Positions 1 to 8,777 are shown, counted from the stretch's first letter. The stretch: DNA of 64,000 bases from Streptomyces sp. CB02959 (GCF_002803155.1 NZ_NNBP01000037.1:28430-92429); one strand, 5' to 3'. A program made the numbers and translations. The notes: generated by a model from the letters alone, not told the origin.

Positions 1-86
1 AGGATGCTCTCGGCGCGTCCAGCCGGCGCAGTCCCGCGAAACGAGTTGACGGGCGCCCTGAAGGAGCCGGGGCGTGCAGCGCTCCC

Positions 87-1067
87 CTATGACCGCAACG
101 TCTCCGAAGGCGACTCCCCGAACTGTTGGCGGTACGCGAGTGAGAAGCGGCCCGGGTGCAGGAAGCCCCAGCGGGAGGCGACGGCGGTCACGGTCGCGGA
201 ACCCGGGTCGGAGGCCAGGAGTTCCTTGCGGACACGGTCCAGGCGGACCTCGCGCAGATACGCGAGCGGTGTTGTGGAGAGGTGCCGGCGGAAACCCTCC
301 TGAAGGGCCCGCACGCCGACGCCCACGCATTCGGCGATCTCCGCGACCGTGAGCGGCTCGGCGGCGTGTTCCTCGATGACCTCCATGGCGCGGCGGACCG
401 CGAGCGGCGCGACGCGCGGCTGCTCGCCGAGCAGCGCCGACGTGTAGTTGTTGGGCTGGGCCATCAACAGCTGGGTCATGAGCAGCGATTCAAGCTGTTT
501 TGTCACGAGGGGCTGGCTTGTCATCCCAGCAGGACCCTCCGCCTCCCGGCGCATGAGGTCGACGATGTTGAGCCAGGACCGGGAGCCCGGCGTGGTGAGG
601 TTCATGCCGAGCGAGAAGAAGATCGGGCGGCGCACGGCGCGACCGAGCAAACTGCCCAGGTGCGATTCGAGCGACGATCGGTCGAGCCACACGATCAGCT
701 GCGGATTGCCGTCACCCCAGCGCATGTCCAACTTTCCGGTCGGGGAGGGGACAGAAGCGAGTTCCGGGGAGGAAATTATCTCCTCGCGGCCGCAGGTTAT
801 TTCGGCGTAACCGGCAAGCGGGATCTGGACGAGGAAAAAGCTCTCCAGATCGCCCGGTGTGATCCGGACTTCCGTTCCGTAATCGAGGTAGTAGAGACCT
901 GTCCGATCGAAGGGTGCACCGTGCAGCCGGGCGTCGAGCGTCGCCGACCGCCGCACGATGCGCAGCTCATGCGGACAGAAGGCGCGGCCGACCTCGGCCC
1001 GCGCCTCCCAAATGTCCGTTGTATGGAACCGCTGGTGATTTGCGAGGGGGGACTTGTCAGCGGGCAT
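87..1067 (-). CDS. AraC-family transcriptional regulator
   Basis: 326-residue regulator with a C-terminal AraC/XylS double helix-turn-helix (roughly the last 100 residues, ending GRFSLAYRQQFGESPSETL, the typical second-helix signature) and an N-terminal AraC_binding_2-like sensor half. The ATG at 1067 is chosen because GGAGG lies 6 bases upstream; a longer frame exists but has no such site. It diverges from two styrene/indole monooxygenase genes, so it probably controls them, as is known for related actinobacterial StyA1/StyA2B-type loci; the effector (indole or a styrene-like aromatic) is inference. Family assignment is secure, target is inferred from position. Confidence 0.9.
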   Translation of the reverse strand: MPADKSPLANHQRFHTTDIWEARAEVGRAFCPHELRIVRRSATLDARLHGAPFDRTGLYYLDYGTEVRITPGDLESFFLVQIPLAGYAEITCGREEIISSPELASVPSPTGKLDMRWGDGNPQLIVWLDRSSLESHLGSLLGRAVRRPIFFSLGMNLTTPGSRSWLNIVDLMRREAEGPAGMTSQPLVTKQLESLLMTQLLMAQPNNYTSALLGEQPRVAPLAVRRAMEVIEEHAAEPLTVAEIAECVGVGVRALQEGFRRHLSTTPLAYLREVRLDRVRKELLASDPGSATVTAVASRWGFLHPGRFSLAYRQQFGESPSETLRS

Positions 1068-1597
1068 GTGAACCTCCACCGCCGAGATGCGCGATCGGGA
1101 CAGCAACCCGCGTGATCCGGATAGCGGAGGTGATCTTGCCATACCAAGATTGACACCTGACCGCCGCGGACCCGAGAGAATCCTGGGAATCAACAATGCA
1201 GGGAGTGCAGGGCCGGACTGCGCTCGTCAGAGGCGGAGTCACGCCCGGCGGACAGTCCCCTCGCATGCGCGCTGCGCGTATTACGCGGGACCGACGCGGC
1301 GAGGGCCGCCAAGGCCGTACCCCCGTACGTCGCGGCACCCTTGCCTCTGCTGCCCCGGCTCGCCGGTTCGGCCGGGCCCCTCTAGCCGGCCGGGTTACCC
1401 GGGGGCCCTCCCCCCGGTCCTACGGGTGACCCGGCCTACCGCGGCTGCCCGCCGGCCCCCCTCCGGCGGGCAGCCGCATTCCACGCAACCGCCGCCCACG
1501 CGTTGACGCCGCCACGTGCCGAAACGCTTGCACAGCGCACCGCGCTGCACGGCACCGCTCAAAAACCGCACACCCCGAACCCCCGGAGGACCCCCGC
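1068..1597. promoter_or_regulatory. Divergent promoter region, araC-type gene / styA1
   Basis: 530 bases without a gene separate the divergent regulator and the monooxygenase operon. It should hold both promoters and the AraC-type operators; I could not define -10/-35 elements with confidence. The only strong structure is the perfect inverted repeat at 1441-1477, listed separately. Confidence 0.5.
1441..1477. terminator. Perfect 15-bp inverted repeat in styA1 leader
   Basis: Left arm 1441-1455 (GCGGCTGCCCGCCGG) pairs perfectly with 1463-1477 around a seven-base C-rich loop. It has no T-run after it, as is usual for actinobacterial intrinsic terminators. It lies about 120 bases before the styA1 start, so it may stop readthrough or act as a leader hairpin on the styA1 message. 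Confidence 0.5.
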
Positions 1598-2818
1598 ATG
1601 CGCAAGATCACCATCGTCGGAGCCGGCCAGGCCGGGCTCCAGCTCGGCATCGGGCTGATCGAACACGGTTTTGACGTCACCATCGTGTCCAACCGCACCC
1701 CGGACCAGATCCGCCAGGGCCGGGTCATGTCCAGCCAGGCCATGTTCGGCACCGCGCTGGCCCACGAGCGCAACCTCGGTCTCGACTTCTGGGGCGACGC
1801 CTGCCCGTCGATTGCGGGTCTCGGCGTGAGCATCGCCGACGGCCAGGGCGGCCGGGCGCTCTCCTTCGACGCCCGCCTTGAAGCCACCGCCCGCTCGATC
1901 GACCAGCGCGTGAAAATGCCACTCTGGATGGGCGAGTTCGCGCGCCGCGGAGGCCATCTGGAACTCTGCGAGGCCGGCATCGAGGACCTGGAGCGCTACG
2001 CCGCCGAGTCCGACCTGGTGATCGTCGCGGCCGGCAAGGGCGAGATCGCGGGGCTGTTCGAGCGGGACGCCATGCGTTCCCCGTACGACGCTCCGCAGCG
2101 CGCGCTGGCCCTGGCGTACGTCACCGGCATGGCAGCGCTGCCCGACCGCCCCGGCGTCAGCTTCAACGTCATCCCCGGTGTGGGTGAGTACTTCACCATG
2201 CCCAGCCTCACCACCAGCGGCCCCTGCGACATCATGTTCTTCGAGGGCATCCCGGGTGGCCCGCTCGACTGCTTCGACGGGCTCGCCCCCGACCAGCAGC
2301 TGGCGAAGTTCCAGGAGCTGCTGCGGACGTACGTTCCGTGGGAGGCCGAGCGCTGCACCGATGTCGCGCTCACCGACTGGAACGGCACCCTCGCGGGCCG
2401 CTTCGCGCCGGCCGTCCGCAAGCCCGTCGCCACGCTGCCCTCCGGCGCGCAGGTGCTCGGCCTCGCCGACGTCGTCGTCCTCAACGACCCGATCACCGGC
2501 CAGGGATCCAACAACGCCTCGAAGTGCGCGGCCTCCTACCTCGCCACCATCCTGGACCACGGCGAGCGCCCGTACGACGCCGCGTTCATGGAGCTGGCCT
2601 TCGGCCGCTTCTGGGACAACGCGCAGTCCGCCACGGCCTGGACCAACGCGATGCTCGGCGCCCCGCCGCAGCACGTCCTGGAGATCTTCGGCGCGGCGAG
2701 CGCCAACTCCCGTATCGCTGCCCGCTTCGTCAACGGATTCGACGACCCGCGCGACTTGCTTCGCTGGTTCATGGACCCGGTCGCCGCGAAGAACTATCTG
2801 ACGGAGGTCGGTGCCTGA
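1598..2818 (+). CDS. styA1: Styrene/indole monooxygenase, oxygenase subunit (StyA1-like)
   Basis: 406 residues, the usual size of a StyA/SmoA group E flavoprotein monooxygenase, which epoxidises styrene or indole using FADH2 supplied by a separate reductase. The N-terminus has the dinucleotide-binding GAGQAG at residues 8-13, and DPITGQGSN near residue 300 is the conserved flavin-binding segment of the family. The start has GGAGG 8 bases upstream. It is followed 81 bases later by a homologous monooxygenase-reductase fusion, an order matching the StyA1/StyA2B pair described in Rhodococcus opacus 1CP, where StyA1 uses reduced flavin from the fusion partner. Substrate cannot be fixed from sequence; indole oxygenation is an alternative to styrene epoxidation. 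Confidence 0.88.
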   Translation: MRKITIVGAGQAGLQLGIGLIEHGFDVTIVSNRTPDQIRQGRVMSSQAMFGTALAHERNLGLDFWGDACPSIAGLGVSIADGQGGRALSFDARLEATARSIDQRVKMPLWMGEFARRGGHLELCEAGIEDLERYAAESDLVIVAAGKGEIAGLFERDAMRSPYDAPQRALALAYVTGMAALPDRPGVSFNVIPGVGEYFTMPSLTTSGPCDIMFFEGIPGGPLDCFDGLAPDQQLAKFQELLRTYVPWEAERCTDVALTDWNGTLAGRFAPAVRKPVATLPSGAQVLGLADVVVLNDPITGQGSNNASKCAASYLATILDHGERPYDAAFMELAFGRFWDNAQSATAWTNAMLGAPPQHVLEIFGAASANSRIAARFVNGFDDPRDLLRWFMDPVAAKNYLTEVGA

Positions 2819-2849
2819 ACGGCTGCCGTCAAGAGCGGACACACACCAA

Positions 2850-2864
2850 CTGACGCTACGTCAG
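2850..2864. repeat. Small palindrome between the two monooxygenase genes
   Basis: CTGACG-CTA-CGTCAG, six-base arms around three bases, inside the 81-base gap between the monooxygenase genes. It could be a regulator half-site or a weak mRNA hairpin; too short to assign. Confidence 0.3.
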
Positions 2865-2899
2865 CGCCAGCAACGTAAACGAGAGCAGGACAGCAGGAC

Positions 2900-4624
2900 A
2901 TGAGAAGGATCGCGGTGATCGGAGCCGGGCAGGCGGGTGCCCAACTCGCTCTGGGGCTCCAGGCGCACGGCTATGACGTCAGCCTGGTCACCGACCGCTC
3001 CCCCGACGAGATACGCCGCGGCCCGGTCATGTCCAGTCAGTGCATGTTCGACACCGCGCTGCAGAGCGAGCGCGAACTCGGCCTGCACCACTGGGAGGAC
3101 CAGGCCCCGGACATCTCCGGCATCGCGTTCTCTCTCATCGGTCCGCACGGCTCTCCGGACGTCTCCTGGCGCGCGCCGCTGGAGGGCCCTGCCCACTCCA
3201 TCGACCAGCGGGTCAAGTGTGCCGCCTGGATCGAGCAGTTCGCGGACGGCGGCCGCGGCGAGATCGTGCTGCACGAGGCGGGCGTCAACGACCTCGAGTG
3301 GTACGCGCGTACGCACGATCTCGTCGTGGTCTCCACGGGCAAGGGCGAGCTGAGCCAACTCTTCCCGCGCAACTCCGAACTCTCCCCGTACGACCGGCCG
3401 CGCCGTGCGCTGGCCCTGACGTACGTCACGGGAACGGCACCGCGGGAGGGGGAGGACGCCGTCCACTACCGCCTGGTCCCCGGCGTCGGCGAATACTTCT
3501 CCTTCCCGGCCCTCACCACCACCGGACCCTGCGACATCATGGTCTTCGAAGGCGTCCCCGGCGGCCCGATGGACTGCTGGGACGACATCCGCACGCCTGA
3601 AGGCCACCTCACCCGCTCACTGGAACTCCTCCACCGGTTCTTCCCCGACGAATACGAGCGCCACCGGCACTCCCGACTCACCGACAGCGGCGGCGTGTTG
3701 CGCGGCAGGCTCACTCCGACCGTCCGGCACCCCGTCGCCCGCCTGGCCTCCGGCCGGCACGTCCTCGGCATGGCCGACGCCGTCGTCCTCAACGATCCGA
3801 TCACCGGCCAGGGTTCGAACAACGCGGCCCAGGCCGCGACCCACTACCTCGACAGCATCCTCCGCCACGGCACCGCCGAATTCACTCCGCAGTGGATGCA
3901 GCGCACCTTCGACAACTTCTGGCGCGGCTGGGCTCAATGGGCCGTCGGCTGGACCAACTCCTTCCTGACCGAGCTGAGTCCCCACCACCGCGACCTCCTG
4001 ACCGCGGCGGCCGAAATCCCCTCGGTCGCCGGCGCCCTCGCCGCCGGATTCGACGACCCGCGCACCCTCTACCGCTGGTGGTTCGAGGAGGCCGAGGCGC
4101 ACCGCTTCCTCGCCGAGAAGCGCGCCCAGCACGCCGCCCGCTTCGACGGCCGCGAACTGCGCCGCGCACTGGGCCAGTACGCCACCGGTGTGACCGTGGT
4201 GACGGCCCGCGCCCCCGACGGCCGCAACGTCGGCATGACCGCGAACTCCTTCACCTCCGTCTCGTTGAACCCGCCCCTCGTCCTGTGGTGCCCCGGCAAG
4301 AACGCCCCGAGCCTCCCGGACTTCACCGACGCCTCGCACTTCGCCGTCCACATACTGGCCGCCGACCAGCACCACCTGTCCCGCCAGTTCGCCACCCCGG
4401 CCGACGACAAATTCCGCGACACCCCCACCACCCCCGGCATCGCCGGCACCCCCCTCCTGGACGGCGCGGTCGCCCGCTTCCAATGCCGCACCGTCCAACG
4501 CCTCGACGCCGGCGACCACATCATCTTCCTCGGCGAGGTCGAACAGTACGAGGCCGACGGCGGTACCCCTCTGGTGTTCCACTCGGGGTACTACCAGGTG
4601 GCGACGAAGCATCCCGATCTGTGA
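2900..4624 (+). CDS. styA2B: Self-sufficient styrene/indole monooxygenase-flavin reductase fusion (StyA2B-like)
   Basis: 574 residues made of a StyA-type oxygenase (residues 1-about 400, with GAGQAG and DPITGQGSN) joined to a StyB/HpaC-type flavin reductase (about 410-574; GMTANSFTSVSLNPP and the terminal HSGYYQ segment are typical of short-chain flavin reductases). The fusion can reduce its own FAD with NADH and oxygenate an aromatic alkene or indole. It is homologous to the preceding gene, suggesting tandem duplication followed by fusion. Both genes read the same way and probably share one transcript under the divergent AraC regulator. Fusion of the two domains in one uninterrupted frame is seen directly; the substrate is inferred. 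Confidence 0.9.
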   Translation: MRRIAVIGAGQAGAQLALGLQAHGYDVSLVTDRSPDEIRRGPVMSSQCMFDTALQSERELGLHHWEDQAPDISGIAFSLIGPHGSPDVSWRAPLEGPAHSIDQRVKCAAWIEQFADGGRGEIVLHEAGVNDLEWYARTHDLVVVSTGKGELSQLFPRNSELSPYDRPRRALALTYVTGTAPREGEDAVHYRLVPGVGEYFSFPALTTTGPCDIMVFEGVPGGPMDCWDDIRTPEGHLTRSLELLHRFFPDEYERHRHSRLTDSGGVLRGRLTPTVRHPVARLASGRHVLGMADAVVLNDPITGQGSNNAAQAATHYLDSILRHGTAEFTPQWMQRTFDNFWRGWAQWAVGWTNSFLTELSPHHRDLLTAAAEIPSVAGALAAGFDDPRTLYRWWFEEAEAHRFLAEKRAQHAARFDGRELRRALGQYATGVTVVTARAPDGRNVGMTANSFTSVSLNPPLVLWCPGKNAPSLPDFTDASHFAVHILAADQHHLSRQFATPADDKFRDTPTTPGIAGTPLLDGAVARFQCRTVQRLDAGDHIIFLGEVEQYEADGGTPLVFHSGYYQVATKHPDL

Positions 4625-4754
4625 ACGCGAATTGCCTACTGGCCTGGCACCATCCGGCTCACGCAGGACGCCGGGGCTGAGCCGCACACAGGTGACCGAC
4701 TGGTCACACTTCGGGGTCGAGAGCTGCACAGGTTCCCGATGGGGCCGACATTGG

Positions 4755-4952
4755 CGCCGGCTGCCGCCAGTGTTCGGACCGTGCCGGCATACGGTCTACC
4801 GACTCCTTGCCCAGTGGAGCCGTCAGCGGGACCGGGCCCGGCTTCACCGTGTCGTCCTCGATGAACTCGGCGCCCGCGGCGAACCGGACTGGTCGCGGTG
4901 GGCGATCGACCTGGTCAGCATCCGGGCCGCAAAAGGGGGCCTTCCACAGTGA
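4755..4952 (+). pseudogene. IS5-family transposase fragment
   Basis: The frame encodes RLPPVFGP, then HRVVLDELGARGEPDWSRW and VSIRAAKGG, characteristic of the N-terminal half of IS5-type transposases in Streptomyces. It stops right after AKGG where the intact protein would continue into the catalytic region, and no DDE part follows. It is therefore a truncated, immobile remnant. The 4625-5012 gap holds nothing else I can support. Confidence 0.6.
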
Positions 4953-5012
4953 ACCGCACCTCGGGTGGCGTTACGACATGCTCAGTACTGCTTGCGCGTC
5001 ACGGCCGTTCAT

Positions 5013-5186
5013 TCAGGGCTCAAGAAGATCCTTTCCCTTCTCTACGGTCTTACGTGCCCGCCCCTGAGCCTTTTCAGCCTTGCCCTTCAGTTCGAGATCC
5101 TTGTCGCCGGTGATCTTTCCGGCAGTTTCCTTGGTCTTTCCCTCTGCCGTCTTGGCCACGCCCTTGGCCTTCTTGCTGATGCTCAT
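5013..5186 (-). CDS. CsbD-family small stress protein
   Basis: 57-residue, highly charged, Lys/Glu-rich protein with the CsbD-family pattern (GVAKTAEGKTKETAGKITGD followed by a second KGKAEKAQG repeat). CsbD-like proteins are general-stress proteins of unknown biochemical role. The internal ATG at 5186 is preceded by AAGGAG, so it is preferred over a longer frame. It sits just beyond the end of the gas-vesicle set, same strand, but a 121-base gap suggests its own promoter. Confidence 0.85.
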   Translation of the reverse strand: MSISKKAKGVAKTAEGKTKETAGKITGDKDLELKGKAEKAQGRARKTVEKGKDLLEP

Positions 5187-5307
5187 AGCGCACTCCTTGC
5201 GGGGCTCGGTCGACCCGCAGCGGTTCGGCCGCTCTCCCACAGAGCCCTGCGGGAGACATGTGTAAATTGTGCCACTTGTTCGATCTGGTGCACAGGGCGT
5301 CCCGGGC

Positions 5308-5715
5308 CTATTCGGATGGTGGGAGAAGAGTGCCGAGCGGCCCGAGATCGAGGTTCAAGTCTTGGAGCGACAGGTCGTACTGGGCGCAGAGTTCGATCAT
5401 GCGGGAGTGGAGGAGCATCAGCGTCGTTCCCAGGCGTTCTTCCTGTTCTTCCGTGAGGTTCCCGGCGTCGACGCGCTGCAGTGCCTGGCGCTCCATGAGC
5501 TGCCGTAGGAGTTCGACGAGTGTGAGGACGAGTTTGATCAGGTCCCGTTCCACGGTGTCCGGGCCGGTGGTGATCCTGTGCGGCACAGGCTGAGCTGGGG
5601 CGTTGTGAGGGCGCCTGAGTTCGTGGGGTGCGGCTGGTAGCAGGCGGAATGCCCGGGCCGCCGCATCGGCGACCTCGCCGAAGCGGTCCTTGGCTCTGCC
5701 GCCTTCAGGAGTCAT
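5308..5715 (-). CDS. gvpK: Gas vesicle protein GvpK
   Basis: 135 residues with the GvpK core (GPDTVERDLIKLVLTLVELL, then MERQALQRVDAGNLTEEQEERLG and DLNLDLGPLGTLL). GvpK is a minor component or assembly factor of gas vesicles. The start overlaps the end of gvpS by 11 bases, indicating translational coupling in the leftward operon, of which it is the last gene. Confidence 0.93.
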   Translation of the reverse strand: MTPEGGRAKDRFGEVADAAARAFRLLPAAPHELRRPHNAPAQPVPHRITTGPDTVERDLIKLVLTLVELLRQLMERQALQRVDAGNLTEEQEERLGTTLMLLHSRMIELCAQYDLSLQDLNLDLGPLGTLLPPSE

Positions 5716-5962
5716 AAGGGTCGAGGGAGTCCGCCGTCGGAGAGAGCGCCGTGTCCCATGGGGAAGGGTTTTCTTCGCTTATCGAGACGATCAGGGCACG
5801 CAGCGAAATCCGTACCAGGTCGATGTCGGCGATGGACAGCACGAGGTCACCGCTGAGCACCACTCCGCCACTGAGCAGGCGGTCCAGGAGGTCTATGAGG
5901 GCCACCTGCCGCTGTGGGAGTACCCCGGTCGTCACGGCCGGAGGGTCGCTCGGACCGGTCAC
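5705..5962 (-). CDS. gvpS: Gas vesicle protein GvpS (GvpA-domain)
   Basis: 85 residues containing one GvpA-type domain (VALIDLLDRLLSGGVVLSGD then SIADIDLVRISLRALIVS). It belongs to the minor GvpA-like proteins (GvpS/GvpJ/GvpM) believed to help nucleate or shape the vesicle shell. Its ATG overlaps the gvpL stop (ATGA), and its 3' end overlaps gvpK. The name GvpS follows the streptomycete order J-L-S-K. Confidence 0.88.
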   Translation of the reverse strand: MTGPSDPPAVTTGVLPQRQVALIDLLDRLLSGGVVLSGDLVLSIADIDLVRISLRALIVSISEENPSPWDTALSPTADSLDPYDS

Positions 5963-6762
5963 GGCCGCACGCTCCTCGCGGTGGTGTCGGTTGGCGGTGG
6001 TGCGGCGAAGGAGTAGGGCGCCCAGGGGCCGGTGACGTCGATCCGTATTCCGGTGAGTCCTCGGGCGGACCTTTCGACGTCGGAACGGAATTCCTCCGCG
6101 TGGTGGGCCGGTACCAGGTAGGCGTCGTTGACCACATTCTCGCCGGGGCCCGCAAGCAGTTGGCCTTGTTGCGCGCGGTGCTGGGCCCGTTCGACGGCGT
6201 AGCCGCCGGCGACGGAGGCGACTCGGGCCGCCGCCTCCTCGACGGCGCGGTACACGTCCTCATGGGCATGGCGCACTGCTCTGCGGCGCCTCAGGTACTC
6301 GCGTCCGGAACCCGCCGACGGTTCGGGCGCGGCATCCTCCGCCTCGGTGACGTCCACGTAGATCTTGACGCCCCATTCCACCAGGCCGTCCAAGTCCGCC
6401 AGGCGGCGGTCGAACGCTGCCAGGCGCTCGTCGAGCATGGCCCGCACCCGGTCGTCGTCCAGGTAGACGGTCGCCAGGCGCAGCGGCATCACCGTGGTGC
6501 GTGCGGCCAACGCCTCGATCACCCGGTGATGCGCCCGCGCGACCGACTCCAGCCATTCCAGGTCTTCGAGGTGCGTGCGCAACGCCGCTTCATTGAAGTC
6601 GACGGCCGGCACCGAACTCGCGGCGATGACGACGTCCCTGCGGCGCTCCGAGCGCACCAGGCGCACCTCCGCATCCGCGACCCCAGGCACATCGGCGACG
6701 ACCTCGTCCAGGCAGCCGCCACGGTCCCGGGCCACGCCGTACACATAGCTGACTTCGGTCAT
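5959..6762 (-). CDS. gvpL: Gas vesicle protein GvpL (GvpL/GvpF family)
   Basis: 267 residues of the GvpL/GvpF family, starting MTEVSYVYGVARD and carrying the family blocks VMPLRLATVYLDDDRVRAML and VEWGVKIYVDV. These proteins interact with GvpA and are needed early in vesicle assembly. The ATG at 6762 overlaps the gvpJ stop by four bases; a 64-codon upstream extension only reads through gvpJ out of frame and is rejected. It is a paralogue of gvpF in the same operon. Confidence 0.92.
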   Translation of the reverse strand: MTEVSYVYGVARDRGGCLDEVVADVPGVADAEVRLVRSERRRDVVIAASSVPAVDFNEAALRTHLEDLEWLESVARAHHRVIEALAARTTVMPLRLATVYLDDDRVRAMLDERLAAFDRRLADLDGLVEWGVKIYVDVTEAEDAAPEPSAGSGREYLRRRRAVRHAHEDVYRAVEEAAARVASVAGGYAVERAQHRAQQGQLLAGPGENVVNDAYLVPAHHAEEFRSDVERSARGLTGIRIDVTGPWAPYSFAAPPPTDTTARSVRP

Positions 6763-7181
6763 GACGCGTCGTGACTCCTGCTGCGGGGCTTCGACTCCCC
6801 GCGCTTGCCGCTGCGTTCGTCGTGCTGTTCGGCAGCCGGCAGTTCCTCCCCGCTGCGCAACGCCTCGATCTCCGCACGCAGGCGGGCGTTCTCCTCGGCC
6901 AGCGAGTGATGGCCGTCCGCGGCGTGCGAGGAGAGCGAGGGGTCGTGCTCCCACCAGTCGATCCCCATCTCCTTCGCCTTGTCCACGGACGCCACGATCA
7001 GCCGTAGCTTGATGGTGAGCAACTCGATGTCGAGCAGGTTGATCTGGATGTCACCGGCGATCACGATGCCCTTGTCCAGGACGCGCTCAAGGATGTCGGC
7101 GAGGTTGGCCGACGAGCCCTGCCCGTACGGGCTGGCCCTGGAGGGGAGGTTCCCCATGCTTCGGGCTACGGGTTCGGTCAC
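6759..7181 (-). CDS. gvpJ: Gas vesicle protein GvpJ (GvpA-domain)
   Basis: About 140 residues: a GvpA-type domain (LADILERVLDKGIVIAGDIQ then LLDIELLTIKLRLIVASVDKA) followed by a polar, partly coiled tail rich in Glu/Arg. Likely a minor shell or nucleating protein. Two in-frame GTG starts exist; GAGGAG lies about 8 bases before the one at 7181 and overlaps the one at 7190, so 7181 is preferred. The stop overlaps gvpL. Confidence 0.85.
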   Translation of the reverse strand: MTEPVARSMGNLPSRASPYGQGSSANLADILERVLDKGIVIAGDIQINLLDIELLTIKLRLIVASVDKAKEMGIDWWEHDPSLSSHAADGHHSLAEENARLRAEIEALRSGEELPAAEQHDERSGKRGESKPRSRSHDAS

Positions 7182-7238
7182 GGTGGTCACTCCTCACCCA
7201 CCGGTTCGTCCGGCGCGTTCGGGGCGGGAAGAGGGCCG

Positions 7239-7490
7239 TCAGGGCTGGGCGGTCCCGCGGTACGCCCTGATCTCCTCGAGCCGTTCGAGCAGTTCGTCCT
7301 CACGCTTGTCGAAAGTCTCCTCGTCGATCTCCCCTGCCAGCAGGGCGTCCTCCAGCTCGACGAGTTGCTGTTGGATGGGGCGCGGGTCGTAGTACTCGTC
7401 CTCGGCGGCCTCGACGATGCGTTCCACTATCCAGGCCACCCCGCGTACCGGCGCGAGCGGCAGGGTCGCGATCTGTGTCAGCAGTCCCAT
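7239..7490 (-). CDS. gvpG: Gas vesicle protein GvpG
   Basis: 83 residues of the GvpG family (MGLLTQIATLPLAPVRGVAW, then a helical acidic segment with LVELEDALLAGEIDEETFD). A small accessory protein required for vesicle assembly. The ATG at 7490 has a strong GAGGAGG site; a GTG at 7505 overlapping the gvpF stop is the alternative. Confidence 0.9.
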   Translation of the reverse strand: MGLLTQIATLPLAPVRGVAWIVERIVEAAEDEYYDPRPIQQQLVELEDALLAGEIDEETFDKREDELLERLEEIRAYRGTAQP

Positions 7491-7501
7491 GTCCGGCCTC
7501 C

Positions 7502-8215
7502 TCACACGAAGCTGTAGGCGGGCAGCGGACCGTGGAGCCGGACCGTGAAGTCCGCTCCGAGCTCGTCGGCGAGTTGCTTCTCCGCGGCGAGGAAGTCCTG
7601 TTCGTCGTCCCGGTGCACGAGGAACGAGACGTTCAGGAAGTCGTTGGCCGCCGGCTCTGCCAGGTGGTCCTGGCGCACAGATCCGCGGAGGGCGGCCACG
7701 ATGTCGGCGGCCAGTCGGCCCTGGCGCGTCTGGACTTCCTGAACGACCAGTTCACCGAGGGCGAGTGGCAACTCGGGGTTGTTGCTGCCGCTTGTGATCT
7801 CGTCGTTGAGTGCCCGTGCCTGGTCCGATTCGCGCAGAACCTGGCGCAGCAGCACCTCCTCGTCCTGGCCCACCTTGAGGTTGTACTCGACGCAGTTGTC
7901 CAGCGCCGCCAACTGGGCGGTGAGCGCGTCCACGCGCTCTTCGAGGACCGCGCGAACCGCACCGTCGTCGGTGGCGGTCAAGCCGAACTGCAGCGGGAGG
8001 ACCGCGCCGTCGGCCATCAAGTGTTCCTGGACCGCGTGGTGGGCGTTGAGGTCCCGGCGTTTGGGGCGCAGGTCCTCGGGCGCGTCGCTGACGACCGCGG
8101 ACAGTGAGCCGTGCTGAACCGTGCGAAGTTTCGCCGGGGGGTCCCCGACGCCGTCGAGTTCGTCGACGCGTTGCGGATGGTCGGTGGAGACCACGGAGTA
8201 GACGTACACAGTCAT
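7502..8215 (-). CDS. gvpF: Gas vesicle protein GvpF (GvpL/GvpF family)
   Basis: 237 residues with typical GvpF features: MTVYVYSVV at the start, VLPLQFGLTATDDGAVRAVL in the middle, FLNVSFLVHR and GPLPAYSFV at the end. GvpF binds the GvpA monomer and is thought to nucleate assembly. GGAGGG lies upstream and the gene begins only three bases after gvpA, so the two are translated together. Confidence 0.92.
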   Translation of the reverse strand: MTVYVYSVVSTDHPQRVDELDGVGDPPAKLRTVQHGSLSAVVSDAPEDLRPKRRDLNAHHAVQEHLMADGAVLPLQFGLTATDDGAVRAVLEERVDALTAQLAALDNCVEYNLKVGQDEEVLLRQVLRESDQARALNDEITSGSNNPELPLALGELVVQEVQTRQGRLAADIVAALRGSVRQDHLAEPAANDFLNVSFLVHRDDEQDFLAAEKQLADELGADFTVRLHGPLPAYSFV

Positions 8216-8218
8216 GGC

Positions 8219-8695
8219 TCATTCCCTCCGGCGGCGCGCGGACCGCCGCGCCGGCCGTTCCCGTCTCGATGCCACGGGCTCCTTCTCCTCCTCGTCTTCC
8301 TCTTCCGCTTCGTCCTCCTCGTCCTCGTCGCCTTTACGCCCCTTGATCGCGTCGCCGATCGCTTCGGCGGCACCGGACAAGGCGCCCTTCGTCTTGCCGT
8401 GCGCCCCTCCTTCGGTCACCTCACCGACGATGTCCGTCAGTTGCGCGGGCGCCTTCTTGCCTGCCTCCAGGTCCAGGCGGTTGCACGCCTCGGCGAAGCG
8501 CAGGTAGGTGTCGACGCTGGCGACGACGATGCGCGCGTCCACCTTGACCAGCTCGATGCCGACCAACGACACGCGAGCGAAGACGTCGATGACCAAGCCG
8601 CGGTCAAGGATCAGGTCGAGAACGTCGTAGAGGTTGCCCGAGCCACCGCCGTTGCTCCTGGCCAGTGCTCCTTCACCCTGCGGCACCACAGTCAT
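8219..8695 (-). CDS. gvpA: Gas vesicle structural protein GvpA
   Basis: 158 residues with the GvpA rib-forming core (NLYDVLDLILDRGLVIDVFA then VSLVGIELVKVDARIVVAS). Unlike the short haloarchaeal or cyanobacterial GvpA, it has a long C-terminal extension ending in an acidic Glu/Asp run and a basic Arg tail, as in other streptomycete homologues. GAGAGGAGG precedes the ATG at 8695. It lies between gvpO and gvpF. Confidence 0.9.
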   Translation of the reverse strand: MTVVPQGEGALARSNGGGSGNLYDVLDLILDRGLVIDVFARVSLVGIELVKVDARIVVASVDTYLRFAEACNRLDLEAGKKAPAQLTDIVGEVTEGGAHGKTKGALSGAAEAIGDAIKGRKGDEDEEDEAEEEDEEEKEPVASRRERPARRSARRRRE

Positions 8696-8777
8696 GGTGC
8701 CTCCTCTCAGCTGCCCGTTCGCCTCGCGGGCGGCTCTGTCGTTCGTCACGCCCTCCGTGGCGCGTCCTGCCGGCCGA

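Noticed and set aside
1559..2842. 427-codon frame antisense to styA1
   Set aside because: Mirror frame of a GC-rich gene with no recognisable domain; the sense frame is a full-length StyA.
3813..3826. GGTTCGAACA resembling a tRNA T-loop
   Set aside because: It lies inside the conserved GQGSN codons of styA2B and no cloverleaf can be drawn around it.
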